Assembly: GCF_017315725.1 (NCBI RefSeq)
Contig: NZ_JAFLRG010000001.1
Span: forward strand, 1,488,001 to 1,552,000
Direction: 5' to 3'
DNA length: 64,000 nucleotides
Source: Trinickia acidisoli
Lineage (GTDB): Bacteria; Pseudomonadota; Gammaproteobacteria; Burkholderiales; Burkholderiaceae
Shown here: positions 44,432-53,039 of the stretch, piece after piece
How positions within the stretch are numbered: position 1 is the stretch's first letter
How the letters are laid out: every line of letters starts with the position of its first letter
The notes under the pieces: generated by a model
What the model saw: only the letters and a program-made list of their open reading frames with translations
Database searches by the model: none
What the model was told of the DNA's origin: nothing
Program-made: the position numbers and the translations under genes

Positions 44432-44881
44432 TCAACCTTCTTTTTTCCCCAGCAATCCTCCGACCAGCGAGCTGAGGCCACCGGCTTGCGTGACCGATTC
44501 GAGCACGCTTGCGGCGTCGATTTGACCGGACGGCGGCACTTCGCCGCTCGGCGTCGCATGATCGACCACATGCGGCAGCACTTGTGCCAGCAGATTCGAA
44601 GCTTGATCGGGCGAAACGCCTAGCTTGCCCGCCAAATCGCTCAATGCACCGGAGCCGACTACGTTCTGAAGCGTATCGGGTGAGACGGCCTGGTTCGCGC
44701 CGTTGCCGATCCACGACTGGATCGCGTCGCCGGCGCCTTGCTCTTGGAATTTTTGTACGAGTCCTTGCAGCCCGCCCGGATGGCTGTTGACGAACTCCGT
44801 CACGGTTGCCAGCACGTTCTGTTGTTGTCCGTCGGCATTCGCGTTGCCGAGGAGAGAACCGACCATATCGAGTAGACCCAT
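44432..44881 (-). CDS. YidB/DUF937-family protein
   Basis: A 149-residue protein of the DUF937 (YidB) family: MGLLDMVGSLLG at the start, then VTEFVNSHPGGLQGLVQKFQ, and GNGANQAVSPDTLQNVVGSG followed by LSDLAGKLGVSPDQASNLLA. Rich in G, S and Q with short helices. The function is not established. The open frame runs to 45526 but only this part has family character and ATG 44881 is the natural start. Confidence 0.85.
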   Translation of the reverse strand: MGLLDMVGSLLGNANADGQQQNVLATVTEFVNSHPGGLQGLVQKFQEQGAGDAIQSWIGNGANQAVSPDTLQNVVGSGALSDLAGKLGVSPDQASNLLAQVLPHVVDHATPSGEVPPSGQIDAASVLESVTQAGGLSSLVGGLLGKKEG

Positions 44882-44973
44882 GATGACGCTCCTGCTGAAG
44901 CGGCGTGGCCCAGCATCGCAGCACGCCGAGGGGGATGCGCCTTGCGGCGCGGAAGTGGCCAGGCTGCGCCCTG

Positions 44974-45474
44974 TCAAGTACCGGATGCCGCCGAGGCCGC
45001 TCTTACCTTTCCGTTCTTTTTCTTCTTCTGCGGTTTCGATGACGCTTGCGCGCTCGATGCCGATGCTGTCGCGTGAGGGGACGACGCTGCCGCAATCGTT
45101 GCCTTCGGCGCGGGCTTGACCGTTTTTTTCGACGATTGCGCGGCTATCGGGGCAGTCGCGGCCGTGGCTTGCTCGTGCTTGGCGCCGGCCGCCGTTGGGG
45201 GCGCGGAGGAGCCGCCGATGGTCAGGCCATGGGTTTCGAGCGTTGTGACCGACTTCGCACCGAGCCCTTTCACGCGTCGCGCCAAGTCGTCGGCGTTTTT
45301 GAATGGACCGTTTTTTGTTCGTTCGTCGATGATGGCCTTCGATTTGACCGGGCCGATGCCCTTGATCGTTTCGAGCGTCGTTTGGTCGGCGGTGTTCACG
45401 TCGACAGCGGCGGCAAACGCGGTGGACATGGTGAAAACGAGTGCGGCGAGCAGCAAAACGAGCTTTTTGAGCAT
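44974..45474 (-). CDS. ComEA-like helix-hairpin-helix protein
   Basis: A 166-residue exported protein: signal peptide (MLKKLVLLLAALVFTMSTAF, cleavage after AFA) and a double helix-hairpin-helix DNA-binding module of the ComEA type (VDVNTADQTTLETIKGIGP, then NADDLARRVKGLGAKS, residues of about 25-85). The remaining 80 residues are a low-complexity A/S/K tail ending in a basic KKKK run, unusual for the short proteobacterial ComEA. Likely binds DNA in the periplasm for uptake. Confidence 0.85.
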   Translation of the reverse strand: MLKKLVLLLAALVFTMSTAFAAAVDVNTADQTTLETIKGIGPVKSKAIIDERTKNGPFKNADDLARRVKGLGAKSVTTLETHGLTIGGSSAPPTAAGAKHEQATAATAPIAAQSSKKTVKPAPKATIAAASSPHATASASSAQASSKPQKKKKNGKVRAASAASGT

Positions 45475-45753
45475 GGCTGGAACTCCAGATCGACCGATAG
45501 GGCCGTGAGTAGAAAGACCGGTGCACTCAAATGCGGGCATTGCGTCTGCTTCCCAATCCGATCAAGAACTTACGCCGTTAATCTGCCGCTTGTCCACAGC
45601 ATTGCCAACAGAAAGTGGGGATAACTCACACAACAGGCGATGGGTCGCGTGCGCGCGGCGAAAGTTGCCTACTATATGGCTGTTTCGATCGTGCATGCGG
45701 TCGCGGCGAGCACGTCGATTGCTCCGCCTGCCTGTCTTTGCGTCATTGCGCCA

Positions 45754-46416
45754 TTACTCGATGTCCGCCTGATGACTGCTCAATGCAGCGAGCATGACTT
45801 GCCCGGCTGCCGCGATGTGTTCTTTCGTTAGCCGTTTCGCAAGGCGCTTGTCCTTCGCTTCCACCGCCTCGAGGATGCGTAGATGTTCCGAGAACGAGGT
45901 GCGCTGCCATGCCGCGAGTTGCCACACGAGCCTCAAGTAGCGGTCGGCTTTTTGCCACAGCGATTCAAGCACGTTCATCAGATATCGCTTGCCGCACGGG
46001 GCATAAATCGCCCGATGAAATGCCCAGTTGTCTTTCGACCATTGATCGACGTCGCCCGCCCGGCGATCGACCTCGAGAATCTCGCGCGCGGCGGCGGCGT
46101 CCGGCGCCGCGAACGCATCGATGGCCGAGTCGAGCGCGAGCAGCTCGAGCGCGATGCGCATCGCCTGCAACTCTTCGGCTTCGTCGCGCGTCATCGTCGA
46201 GACGAATGCACCGCGGTTGGGAATGATCGTGACGAATCCGCGCGCTTCGAGTTGCGCGAACGCTTCACGGACCGGAATGTGACTCGTGCCGAATTCTTGC
46301 GCGATCTTGTCCTGTCTCAACTGGGCGCCGGGCGGTAGCTCGCCGCGCAAGATGCGCTCGCGCAGGTGGTCGGCAAGCGACTCCGAAAAAAACTTTGCAG
46401 TCGGCGACTTCTTCAT
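45754..46416 (-). CDS. GntR-family (FCD) transcriptional regulator
   Basis: A 220-residue GntR regulator of the FadR/FCD subfamily: winged-helix residues 10-75 (LPPGAQLRQDKIAQEFGTSHIPVREAF) and an all-helical FCD sensor with the usual metal-binding D/H pattern. Its start codon abuts a perfect 16-bp AT palindrome and faces the aminotransferase gene 38 bases away, so it probably controls itself and that gene. Confidence 0.88.
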   Translation of the reverse strand: MKKSPTAKFFSESLADHLRERILRGELPPGAQLRQDKIAQEFGTSHIPVREAFAQLEARGFVTIIPNRGAFVSTMTRDEAEELQAMRIALELLALDSAIDAFAAPDAAAAREILEVDRRAGDVDQWSKDNWAFHRAIYAPCGKRYLMNVLESLWQKADRYLRLVWQLAAWQRTSFSEHLRILEAVEAKDKRLAKRLTKEHIAAAGQVMLAALSSHQADIE

Positions 46417-46431
46417 TTTAATATATTAAAA
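46416..46431. promoter_or_regulatory. Perfect 16-bp AT palindrome between gntR and aminotransferase
   Basis: TTTTAATATATTAAAA is fully self-complementary and sits directly before the GntR start, about 22 bases before the aminotransferase. GntR/FCD operators are usually short palindromes at such divergent promoters. An A/T-only site in GC-rich surroundings is unlikely by chance. Confidence 0.6.
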
Positions 46432-46453
46432 CTTCGAGAAAGCGGAGGAGCCC

Positions 46454-47611
46454 ATGACGGTCTCGCGTTTGAAGGACATCCCGGGTATCGGCGTCGACAA
46501 GATGGGCGATGCGGCCGATGCCGAGCATAACCGCAACATTCTACGGCTCGAGAATCTGGACACCGACTTGCGGCCGCCGGCCGAAGCGATTGCCCGTACA
46601 CATGCGGCGATCGACGACGACGATGCGAACAGCTACCTGCCGTTCGTGGGGCAGGCGGCGCTGCGCGAGGCGGTCGCGGCGCGGATGCGGCAGTCGGCCG
46701 GCGTTCGATACGATCCGCATACGGAATGCATCGTGTCGGCAGGCGGCCTTGCCGGCGTTCTCAACGTCTTGCTGTCGATTCTCGAGCCGGGCGACGAGGT
46801 CGTGCTGACGGACCCGACTTATGCCGGTCTCATCAATCGCGTCAGACTTGCGGGCGGCACGCCGAAGTTCGCGCGGCTCGTGCCAGGCATTGACGGTTGG
46901 CGGCTCGATCTCGACTCGCTCGCGCAGGCCGTGGGTCCGCGTACACGCGCATTGCTCGTGATGTCGCCGTCGATGCCGAGCGGCTTCGTCGCGACCGCCC
47001 GCGAGTGGGAAGCGATTGCGGCGCAATGTCGCCGAGCCGACGCGTGGCTCGTCTATGACGCAGCGATGGAGCGCATCGTCTTCGATGGCCGTCCCGCCAT
47101 TCAGCCCGCATCGTTGCCCGAGATGCGAGAGCGGACGATTACCGTGGGGTCCGTATCTAAAGAGTTTCGAATGATCGGCTGGCGGGTGGGCTGGATCGTC
47201 GGCCCCGCATCCATCATGGCCGACGTTCGATTGACTAGCCTGTCGAACGTCGTATGCCAAGTCGGTATCGGCATGCCCGGTGCGACCGCCGCGCTCACGT
47301 CGAACGATGACGGCGTGGCGCGGGCCGTAGCTGAATGGCAGGCGCGGCGCGATTGGCTGCTTGCCGCGTTACGCGATTTGCCCGTAATACGCCCTGACGG
47401 CGGATGGTCGTTGCTCATCGACACCGAGCGATTGCGGCTTGCTTCCGATGAGGCGTCGCGTTTGCTGCTTGCGAAGGCCGACGTGGCGGCGACGCCGATG
47501 AAAGGGTGGGGCCCGCAAGCCGGCCGTTACGTGCGTTTCGTTTTTGCCAACGAGCCGGTGGCGCGACTCGCCGACATTCGAGCGCGCGTGCGTGTCGCGT
47601 GGGGCGTGTGA
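46454..47611 (+). CDS. PLP-dependent class I/II aminotransferase
   Basis: A 385-residue fold-type I aminotransferase. The PLP lysine is K236 (SVSKEFRMIGWRVGW), the cofactor ring contacts are in DPTYAGL and YDAAMERIVF, and a C-terminal carboxylate-binding arginine is expected in RYVRFVFANEP. Odd point: the usual N-P-x-G motif reads MPSG (about residues 174-177), so the conserved Asn that contacts PLP O3' is replaced by Met. It is convergent with the SerA-like gene (28-base gap) and may supply an amino acid to that cluster. Confidence 0.85.
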   Translation: MTVSRLKDIPGIGVDKMGDAADAEHNRNILRLENLDTDLRPPAEAIARTHAAIDDDDANSYLPFVGQAALREAVAARMRQSAGVRYDPHTECIVSAGGLAGVLNVLLSILEPGDEVVLTDPTYAGLINRVRLAGGTPKFARLVPGIDGWRLDLDSLAQAVGPRTRALLVMSPSMPSGFVATAREWEAIAAQCRRADAWLVYDAAMERIVFDGRPAIQPASLPEMRERTITVGSVSKEFRMIGWRVGWIVGPASIMADVRLTSLSNVVCQVGIGMPGATAALTSNDDGVARAVAEWQARRDWLLAALRDLPVIRPDGGWSLLIDTERLRLASDEASRLLLAKADVAATPMKGWGPQAGRYVRFVFANEPVARLADIRARVRVAWGV

Positions 47612-47639
47612 GATATGGACGCTCGGTCTACGGCGAGCG

Positions 47640-48845
47640 TCAGGTCGCGGGAAGAAGGCGGGTGCGGACGAAGGCGCGATCGTTCGCGAGTGCTTGCATC
47701 AACGCGTCGGAGGGCCGCTTGTCGATGTCGGTCACGACATAGCCGACCTCATTTCTCGTTTGAAGATGTTGCGCGACGATGTTCAAGCCGTCGTGCGCAA
47801 GCAGCCCATTCAGGTTCGCAAGGGCGCCGGGCACGTTGTGATGCACGTTGACGAGCCGCATCGCGGCGCAATGCTGTCCCGGGCTCACCTGCGGGAAGTT
47901 GACCGCGCCGGAGGTATCGCCGCGCGTGACGTATGCGACGAGCTTGGACGATACCTCGACGCCGATGTTCAATTGCGCTTCTTCCGTGCTGCCGCCGATG
48001 TGCGGCGTCAGGATGACGTTGGGCAGCCCCTGCAGCACGCTTGCGAACGCCTCGGACGTATGCTTCGGCTCTTTCGGAAAGACGTCGATGGCGGCGCCGG
48101 CAAGATGCTTGCGCTCAAGCGCATCGCGCAGCGCGTCGATGTCGACGACCGAGCCGCGCGATGCATTGATGAGAATGGCGCCGCGCTTGCATTGCGCGAG
48201 TGCCCGCGCGTCGATCATGCGTTCGGTGGAAGCCGTGGCCGGCACGTGCAGCGTGACGACGTCGGCTTGCGACAAGGCGTCGGGCAGCGAAGGGGCCGCG
48301 CGTGCCGACCCCAACGCAAGCTTGGCTTGGACATCGTAGAAAACGACGCGCATACCCATGGCTTCAGCGAGCACGCCGACTTGCGCGCCGATGTTGCCGT
48401 ACCCGACGATCGCGATCGTTTTGCCACGCGTCTCGAACGAGCCGCTCGCGCTTTTGGCCCATCCGCCTGAATGCGCGAGCGCGTTCTTCTCCGGAATTCG
48501 CCGCAGCAGCAGCACCGCTTCGGCGATGACGAGTTCGGCGACCGACCGCGTATTCGAAAACGGTGCGTTGAAGACTGGGATACCGCGAGCCGCGGCGGCC
48601 GCAAGATCGACTTGTGAGGTGCCGATGCAAAAGCAGCCGATCGCGAGCAGATGCGGTGCTTGCTCGATGTCGCCTTCACCCAAGTGCGTTGCGGACCGGA
48701 TGCCGATCAGCGCATGGCCTGCAAGGGCGTCGGATAGACGCGGGCCCGCAAGCGCCGCGGCAGCCCGCTCGACGGCGATGCCGGCGCGACTGAACTCATC
48801 CGACGCGCTTTCGTGAATGTTCTCGAGCAATAGGACAGAAGTCAT
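47640..48845 (-). CDS. serA: SerA-type D-3-phosphoglycerate dehydrogenase paralogue
   Basis: A 401-residue 2-hydroxyacid dehydrogenase very like E. coli SerA: AIGCFCIGTSQVDLAAAAAR, NAPFSNTRSVAELVI, NAD motif GYGNIG, catalytic Arg in NASRG, Glu in DVFPKEP, His in TPHIGGSTEEAQ, and a C-terminal ACT domain (NVHHNVPGALANLN) that in SerA binds serine for feedback control. It is the last gene of the nine-gene operon, hinting that extra phosphohydroxypyruvate or serine is needed. It could also be the main serA of the organism. Confidence 0.88.
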   Translation of the reverse strand: MTSVLLLENIHESASDEFSRAGIAVERAAAALAGPRLSDALAGHALIGIRSATHLGEGDIEQAPHLLAIGCFCIGTSQVDLAAAAARGIPVFNAPFSNTRSVAELVIAEAVLLLRRIPEKNALAHSGGWAKSASGSFETRGKTIAIVGYGNIGAQVGVLAEAMGMRVVFYDVQAKLALGSARAAPSLPDALSQADVVTLHVPATASTERMIDARALAQCKRGAILINASRGSVVDIDALRDALERKHLAGAAIDVFPKEPKHTSEAFASVLQGLPNVILTPHIGGSTEEAQLNIGVEVSSKLVAYVTRGDTSGAVNFPQVSPGQHCAAMRLVNVHHNVPGALANLNGLLAHDGLNIVAQHLQTRNEVGYVVTDIDKRPSDALMQALANDRAFVRTRLLPAT

Positions 48846-48934
48846 GTTCGTACGGGAGTGGGCAGAGGGATGCGATAGGTTAGAGGCATTCGCGATCTTT
48901 TGCAGGCCACGTGCCGCGTGGCCTTTCTTGCAAG

Positions 48935-49858
48935 TCAGGTTTGTTGTTGGCGCTCGTACACTTGAAGATGTGCATAAGCGGTGCGTGTGACGGGCATGTC
49001 GAAGCCTAGCTGCTCGCCGCGACGAAGCATGTCGCCTACGATGTCGTAAGCCTCGAGGCGTGTTTGCCCTTGGCCGATGTCGCGCATCATCGAAGCCGCC
49101 CACGCCGCGTTTTTGTCGAGTAGGCGCTGGCGCATCGCATCGACGGCCGGATCGGGCAGCGGGTAGCCCGATTGCCGCGCGACCGCCATACATTCGGCGA
49201 TCGCCTGCTCCATGAGCGCCTCACCGTCGGCGGTGGCAAGAATGTCTTTGACGGTCCCACGCATCAGACACGTCATCATCGAGCCTGCGGCGATCATCAC
49301 CCACTTGTTCCACAAGACTTGATCGATCTTGGGCGAGTGCTCGCGCGAACCCGGCGTGCGCGAGATCGCTTCGAAAAACGCGCCGGCCGTTCGCGTCTGC
49401 TCTTCGGCACGCTGTCCCACGATGAGACGATCGTTGGTGCCGTAATGCACGATCTCGCCGTTGCGCTCGAGCATCGTCGCGACATAGGCCACGCCGCCGA
49501 GCACGCGCGCGCGGCCATAGCGCGCGTCGAGACGGTCGTAGGCGTGCAGGCCGTTCAGAAACGGCAGCACGCAGGTGTTGCCCTGCAACGCGGGCGCGAG
49601 GTGGTCGAGTGCGGCCTCGAGGTCGTAGCCCTTGCAGGCGAGCAGCACGAGATCGAAGTCGGGACGCAGCGTATCGTTCGTGACCGTTTTCACGTCGCCC
49701 TCGAAGTCCCCTATGGCGCTCTTCACGACGAGCCCGTGCTCGCGCAACGTCTCGGCGCGCTTCTGCCGAACGAGGAAGGTGACATCCGCGCCGGCTTGGA
49801 TGAGCCGCGCGCCGTAGTAGCCGCCGATCGCGCCGGCGCCGAGAATGAGTATTTTCAT
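48935..49858 (-). CDS. Ketopantoate reductase (PanE/ApbA)-family protein
   Basis: A 307-residue enzyme of the ketopantoate reductase family. The NADP-binding motif [10 protein letters not shown] starts at residue 7, a conserved lysine follows in LACKGYDL, and the catalytic lysine and asparagine are in [12 protein letters not shown]. PanE reduces ketopantoate to pantoate, but divergent paralogues reduce other 2-keto acids or imines. Inside this oxidase/ligase operon a biosynthetic role is more likely than pantothenate synthesis. Confidence 0.82.
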   Translation of the reverse strand: MKILILGAGAIGGYYGARLIQAGADVTFLVRQKRAETLREHGLVVKSAIGDFEGDVKTVTNDTLRPDFDLVLLACKGYDLEAALDHLAPALQGNTCVLPFLNGLHAYDRLDARYGRARVLGGVAYVATMLERNGEIVHYGTNDRLIVGQRAEEQTRTAGAFFEAISRTPGSREHSPKIDQVLWNKWVMIAAGSMMTCLMRGTVKDILATADGEALMEQAIAECMAVARQSGYPLPDPAVDAMRQRLLDKNAAWAASMMRDIGQGQTRLEAYDIVGDMLRRGEQLGFDMPVTRTAYAHLQVYERQQQT

Positions 49859-49906
49859 GATGTCGTGCGCCGGCCGCTGGGACGAGCGCTTGCCTCCGTT
49901 AGGGGG

Positions 49907-50509
49907 TTATCGGATGAGAGCCGCTGCCGGCTCAGTGGTGTCGTAGTCGATTGCATCCCCGGGCGACAATGGGCGCGTATCGTTTGCGCCGAGCGTGGCG
50001 ACGAGCGCTGTCACGGCGCTGCGCAAGCGGCTAGCGACGTCGGGTTCAAGTCGATATTGGCCGTCTACCTTGGGGATGTCACTGTCCGCGGCGAATACGT
50101 TCGCTAGTTGATGCCGCGCGCCCAGCGCGCATAGAACGGGCTTGAGCGCATAGTCGAGCGCGAGCATGTGCCCCTGGCTGCCTCCCGCCGCAAGCGATAA
50201 GACCGGTTTGAAAGAGAACGCGTCGCGCGGCAGCAGATCGAGAAACGTCTTGAGTACGCCTGAATATGACGCGTTGTAAATCGGTGTCGCGATGATGACC
50301 GCACATGCCTGCCGCACGATCTCGCGCGCGTGTGCAATGGCGGGGTCGGCGCTGTCCGCATGAACGAGCGCGCCGGCAGGCAGTGCGCGAATGTCGATTC
50401 GGTGCGCGAGTAATCCTTGCGATTGCAGCATCCGCTCGGCGGTCGCGAGCAGATGGCTCGTTCGCGACTGTATCGACGGGCTTCCCGAGAGCATAGCGAT
50501 GTATGACAT
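49907..50509 (-). CDS. NAD(P)H-dependent FMN reductase (SsuE-like)
   Basis: A 200-residue flavodoxin-like FMN reductase. Near the N-terminus is the phosphate-binding loop SGSPSIQSRTSHLL, followed by the flavin-ring loop TPIYNASYSGVLKTFLDLLP. The most obvious client is the LLM flavin monooxygenase encoded six genes upstream in the same operon, which needs free reduced FMN. ATG 50509 matches the family start; the open frame extends further. Confidence 0.87.
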   Translation of the reverse strand: MSYIAMLSGSPSIQSRTSHLLATAERMLQSQGLLAHRIDIRALPAGALVHADSADPAIAHAREIVRQACAVIIATPIYNASYSGVLKTFLDLLPRDAFSFKPVLSLAAGGSQGHMLALDYALKPVLCALGARHQLANVFAADSDIPKVDGQYRLEPDVASRLRSAVTALVATLGANDTRPLSPGDAIDYDTTEPAAALIR

Positions 50510-50556
50510 GATCGATCCTGGTCGAATGAGGACCGCGCGACAGGCGCGCACGGTGC

Positions 50557-51873
50557 CTAACGGGACACATCGAGTTCGAGTTCGCGATGCATGGCGTCGC
50601 ACGGCTGCCGTGCATCTTCGACGCCCGTGATGCATACGGCGCTCTCGATCGTGCGTGCCAGCCGATCGAGTTGCTCGATCAGTGTTGGATAATCAGGATT
50701 CCTAATCATGATTTCTCCGATGAACGCGGAGTTGTCCTGCGGCTGCGCGGTGACGATGTCGCCGACACGCTTGCTGTAGCGCGATTCATCGATCGTGATG
50801 CCAAGCGCGTGCGCGAGGACTTCGATATCGGGGAGCATGGCGATCTGTCCGTGCCGGTCGGCCCGAATCATTCTGATCCCGCTGTAGCACGAGCGTGTGG
50901 GCCTAGCCGTGGTCGGCTCGCCGGCACCGGTTACCGCCCAGTCGACCCAGCGACGCCACGGATCGAAATCGTCGAATGCACGTTTCGCTAGATCCCATAT
51001 ATGCATCCCGGCGGGGCGCATATTCGTTTCGACCGCCGATGTTGTCCCGTCTTTGCGCAGAAAGACTTCGTTGTGAAAGGCGCCGTTGTGCTCCGACACG
51101 AGGCTGCGCATATGAAAGCCGGCTTCGCCGATCTTGCGTTCGTCGTCGTGCCCGAGCGGGGCCGGCACGATCTGCTGGTACTCCGCGCGATATTCTCCCG
51201 CGGTCGTATGCTTCTCGGTGATCCAATGCGCACCCGCGACGTAATCCCAACTGTACTCGCGTGCACCGTCGATGAGCTCCTCTACGATGACGCCCGCGTC
51301 GCGATAGGGTGCGAGGGTTTGCCACGCGCCGTCGCATTCGTCGAGACGGCTGATGATGGAGCAGCCGCGGCTGTTGCCCTCTTGCGCAGGCTTGACGAAC
51401 GCACGGCCGCCCAATTCAGCCACGGTCGCACGAAAGTGGGCGAGGCTATCCACTTGACGGCTGAAGACGCGGCGGTAGGCATCGGGGCATTGTGGGCGAG
51501 CTTGCTCGAGGCGCCGCAGCACGCGTTTATCCAACCCAGCCCTCGCAGCTTTCACCGAGATGCCGGGCAGCGCAAAATGCGTCGCTAGGGCTGCGCCCAG
51601 CAGGATGCCGCGATCCGAGAACGGCAGCACACCGGCCGGTGTGAGCGCGTGCATCGCCAACTCGCGCAGGACGTGCGCGAGCGACGAGTCGACGAGCGAC
51701 TCGGAGAGATCGCAAGCGATGAGCGCGTCGGCGGCGCCGTGATCCTGCGGCTTGATGTTTTCGGTGACGAGAACGAGCTTGACGCCGTGCTCGACAGCAG
51801 CAATTTCGCGCAATTTGGCGACATCGTAAATGCGCACGTTGTTATAGCCGACCACCAGTAAGCATCGATTCAT
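50557..51873 (-). CDS. ATP-grasp ligase, third of three
   Basis: A 438-residue ATP-grasp enzyme that probably joins a carboxylate to an amine through an acyl-phosphate. Seen: the start MNRCLLVVGYNN, nucleotide-binding lysine in RAFVKPAQEGNSRG, the hinge GVIVEELIDGAREYSWDYV, and the metal-binding E-x-N-x-R in AVETNMRPAGMHI. The region after residue 350 extends beyond a basic ATP-grasp core. Its start overlaps the preceding ligase stop (ATGA). Substrates cannot be deduced. Confidence 0.83.
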   Translation of the reverse strand: MNRCLLVVGYNNVRIYDVAKLREIAAVEHGVKLVLVTENIKPQDHGAADALIACDLSESLVDSSLAHVLRELAMHALTPAGVLPFSDRGILLGAALATHFALPGISVKAARAGLDKRVLRRLEQARPQCPDAYRRVFSRQVDSLAHFRATVAELGGRAFVKPAQEGNSRGCSIISRLDECDGAWQTLAPYRDAGVIVEELIDGAREYSWDYVAGAHWITEKHTTAGEYRAEYQQIVPAPLGHDDERKIGEAGFHMRSLVSEHNGAFHNEVFLRKDGTTSAVETNMRPAGMHIWDLAKRAFDDFDPWRRWVDWAVTGAGEPTTARPTRSCYSGIRMIRADRHGQIAMLPDIEVLAHALGITIDESRYSKRVGDIVTAQPQDNSAFIGEIMIRNPDYPTLIEQLDRLARTIESAVCITGVEDARQPCDAMHRELELDVSR

Positions 51874-53039
51874 GATGCGAACTCCAAGGACTCGGTTTCG
51901 TCGAAGATTTGCTCGATGATGCGCGCGACCTCGTCGGCGCGGCCGCGCACGAGACCCGACAACGGCGATGCGTCCGGCGCATAGCTGATCGCACCCGGCG
52001 TTTGAGTCGTCACGATGTTTTGCCGGTACGAAACCAAGTGCGCTTTCCATTTGTCCGCGTCGAAATCGAACTGAGGCGTTACTTCATGCTCGTGGCCCGG
52101 ATAAACGAACCAGCCGAAGAAATCGGCGCTCTCGCGCACGTCAAGCCGTACGTGCGCGCCGAACAACTGATGTTGCAAGTCAGCACGGTAAAGATTGACG
52201 CCTGTTTTCATCTCGAAGGTTTCCGCGACGCCGGCCCCGCCGACGCGACTGGCGACTTCGAGAAAGCGAAAACTGCCGTCCTCTGTGCGGATTCCTTCGA
52301 AATGGAAGCTGCCGTTGTCATAGCCGAGCGCCGCGAGCGTGCGCCGCGTGAGCTCAACGGCTGCCGGATCGTGCGGCGCCTGAGCCGATCCCAGCGGTGC
52401 GCCGAACGCGAACGCCAAGCAGTTGCCGACATACTCGCTCGTGACGACCGCTTCGAGATTCCCCTGGGAAACAAATCCGTCGACATGGAAGATTCGCCCG
52501 GGGACGAAGGCTTCGACGAGATACTGAGACGGCTGCTGCAATGTGCCGACGAAGGCGGCGATCTCTTCGCGCGGGCCGACGCGGATGCCCACGCTCGACG
52601 CTTCCAGGCGAGGCTTGAGCACGAAGTGCTCCGCATGGCTCGGCGCCGAGAGGAAGGCCGGGGCTTCCCAGAATTCAGGCTGAGCGATGCGCGCGGCCGC
52701 GCATCGCTCGCGCATGAGCAGCTTGTCGCGCATCGGCAGAACGGCATCGGGCTTGTCGCCTTCGATGCCGAAACGTTCGCGCAATTGAGCGGCAGGGATC
52801 AGGTCGTACTCTGATCGAGCGATCAAGCGATCGCAGCGCGCAAGTTCGCCCGCGAGTTCATCCGCCATAAGCGTGGGATCGAACCATGCGGCGTCGAGCA
52901 CATGCCGGTTCGCGTCGGGGGGCAGATCCGCACCGCTGCCCCTGCGGCAAACGTAGACGACGCGATGCGCGCTATGATCGATGATCTCGTCATAGCGGAC
53001 TTTCGAGTATGGGATCCGATGCAGGACAATGACGTTCAT
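51870..53039 (-). CDS. ATP-grasp ligase, second of three
   Basis: A 389-residue ATP-grasp protein. Nucleotide lysine lies in FVLKPRLEASSVGIRV, the hinge in YLVEAFVPGRIFHVDGFV, and metal ligands in FHFEGIRTEDGS and FRFLEVASRVGGAG. The metal motif is E-V-A-S-R, with Ala where the other two ligases have Asn, a variant known in some carboxylate-amine ligases. Overlaps both neighbours by four bases, so the three ligases are almost certainly co-translated. Substrate unknown. Confidence 0.83.
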   Translation of the reverse strand: MNVIVLHRIPYSKVRYDEIIDHSAHRVVYVCRRGSGADLPPDANRHVLDAAWFDPTLMADELAGELARCDRLIARSEYDLIPAAQLRERFGIEGDKPDAVLPMRDKLLMRERCAAARIAQPEFWEAPAFLSAPSHAEHFVLKPRLEASSVGIRVGPREEIAAFVGTLQQPSQYLVEAFVPGRIFHVDGFVSQGNLEAVVTSEYVGNCLAFAFGAPLGSAQAPHDPAAVELTRRTLAALGYDNGSFHFEGIRTEDGSFRFLEVASRVGGAGVAETFEMKTGVNLYRADLQHQLFGAHVRLDVRESADFFGWFVYPGHEHEVTPQFDFDADKWKAHLVSYRQNIVTTQTPGAISYAPDASPLSGLVRGRADEVARIIEQIFDETESLEFAS

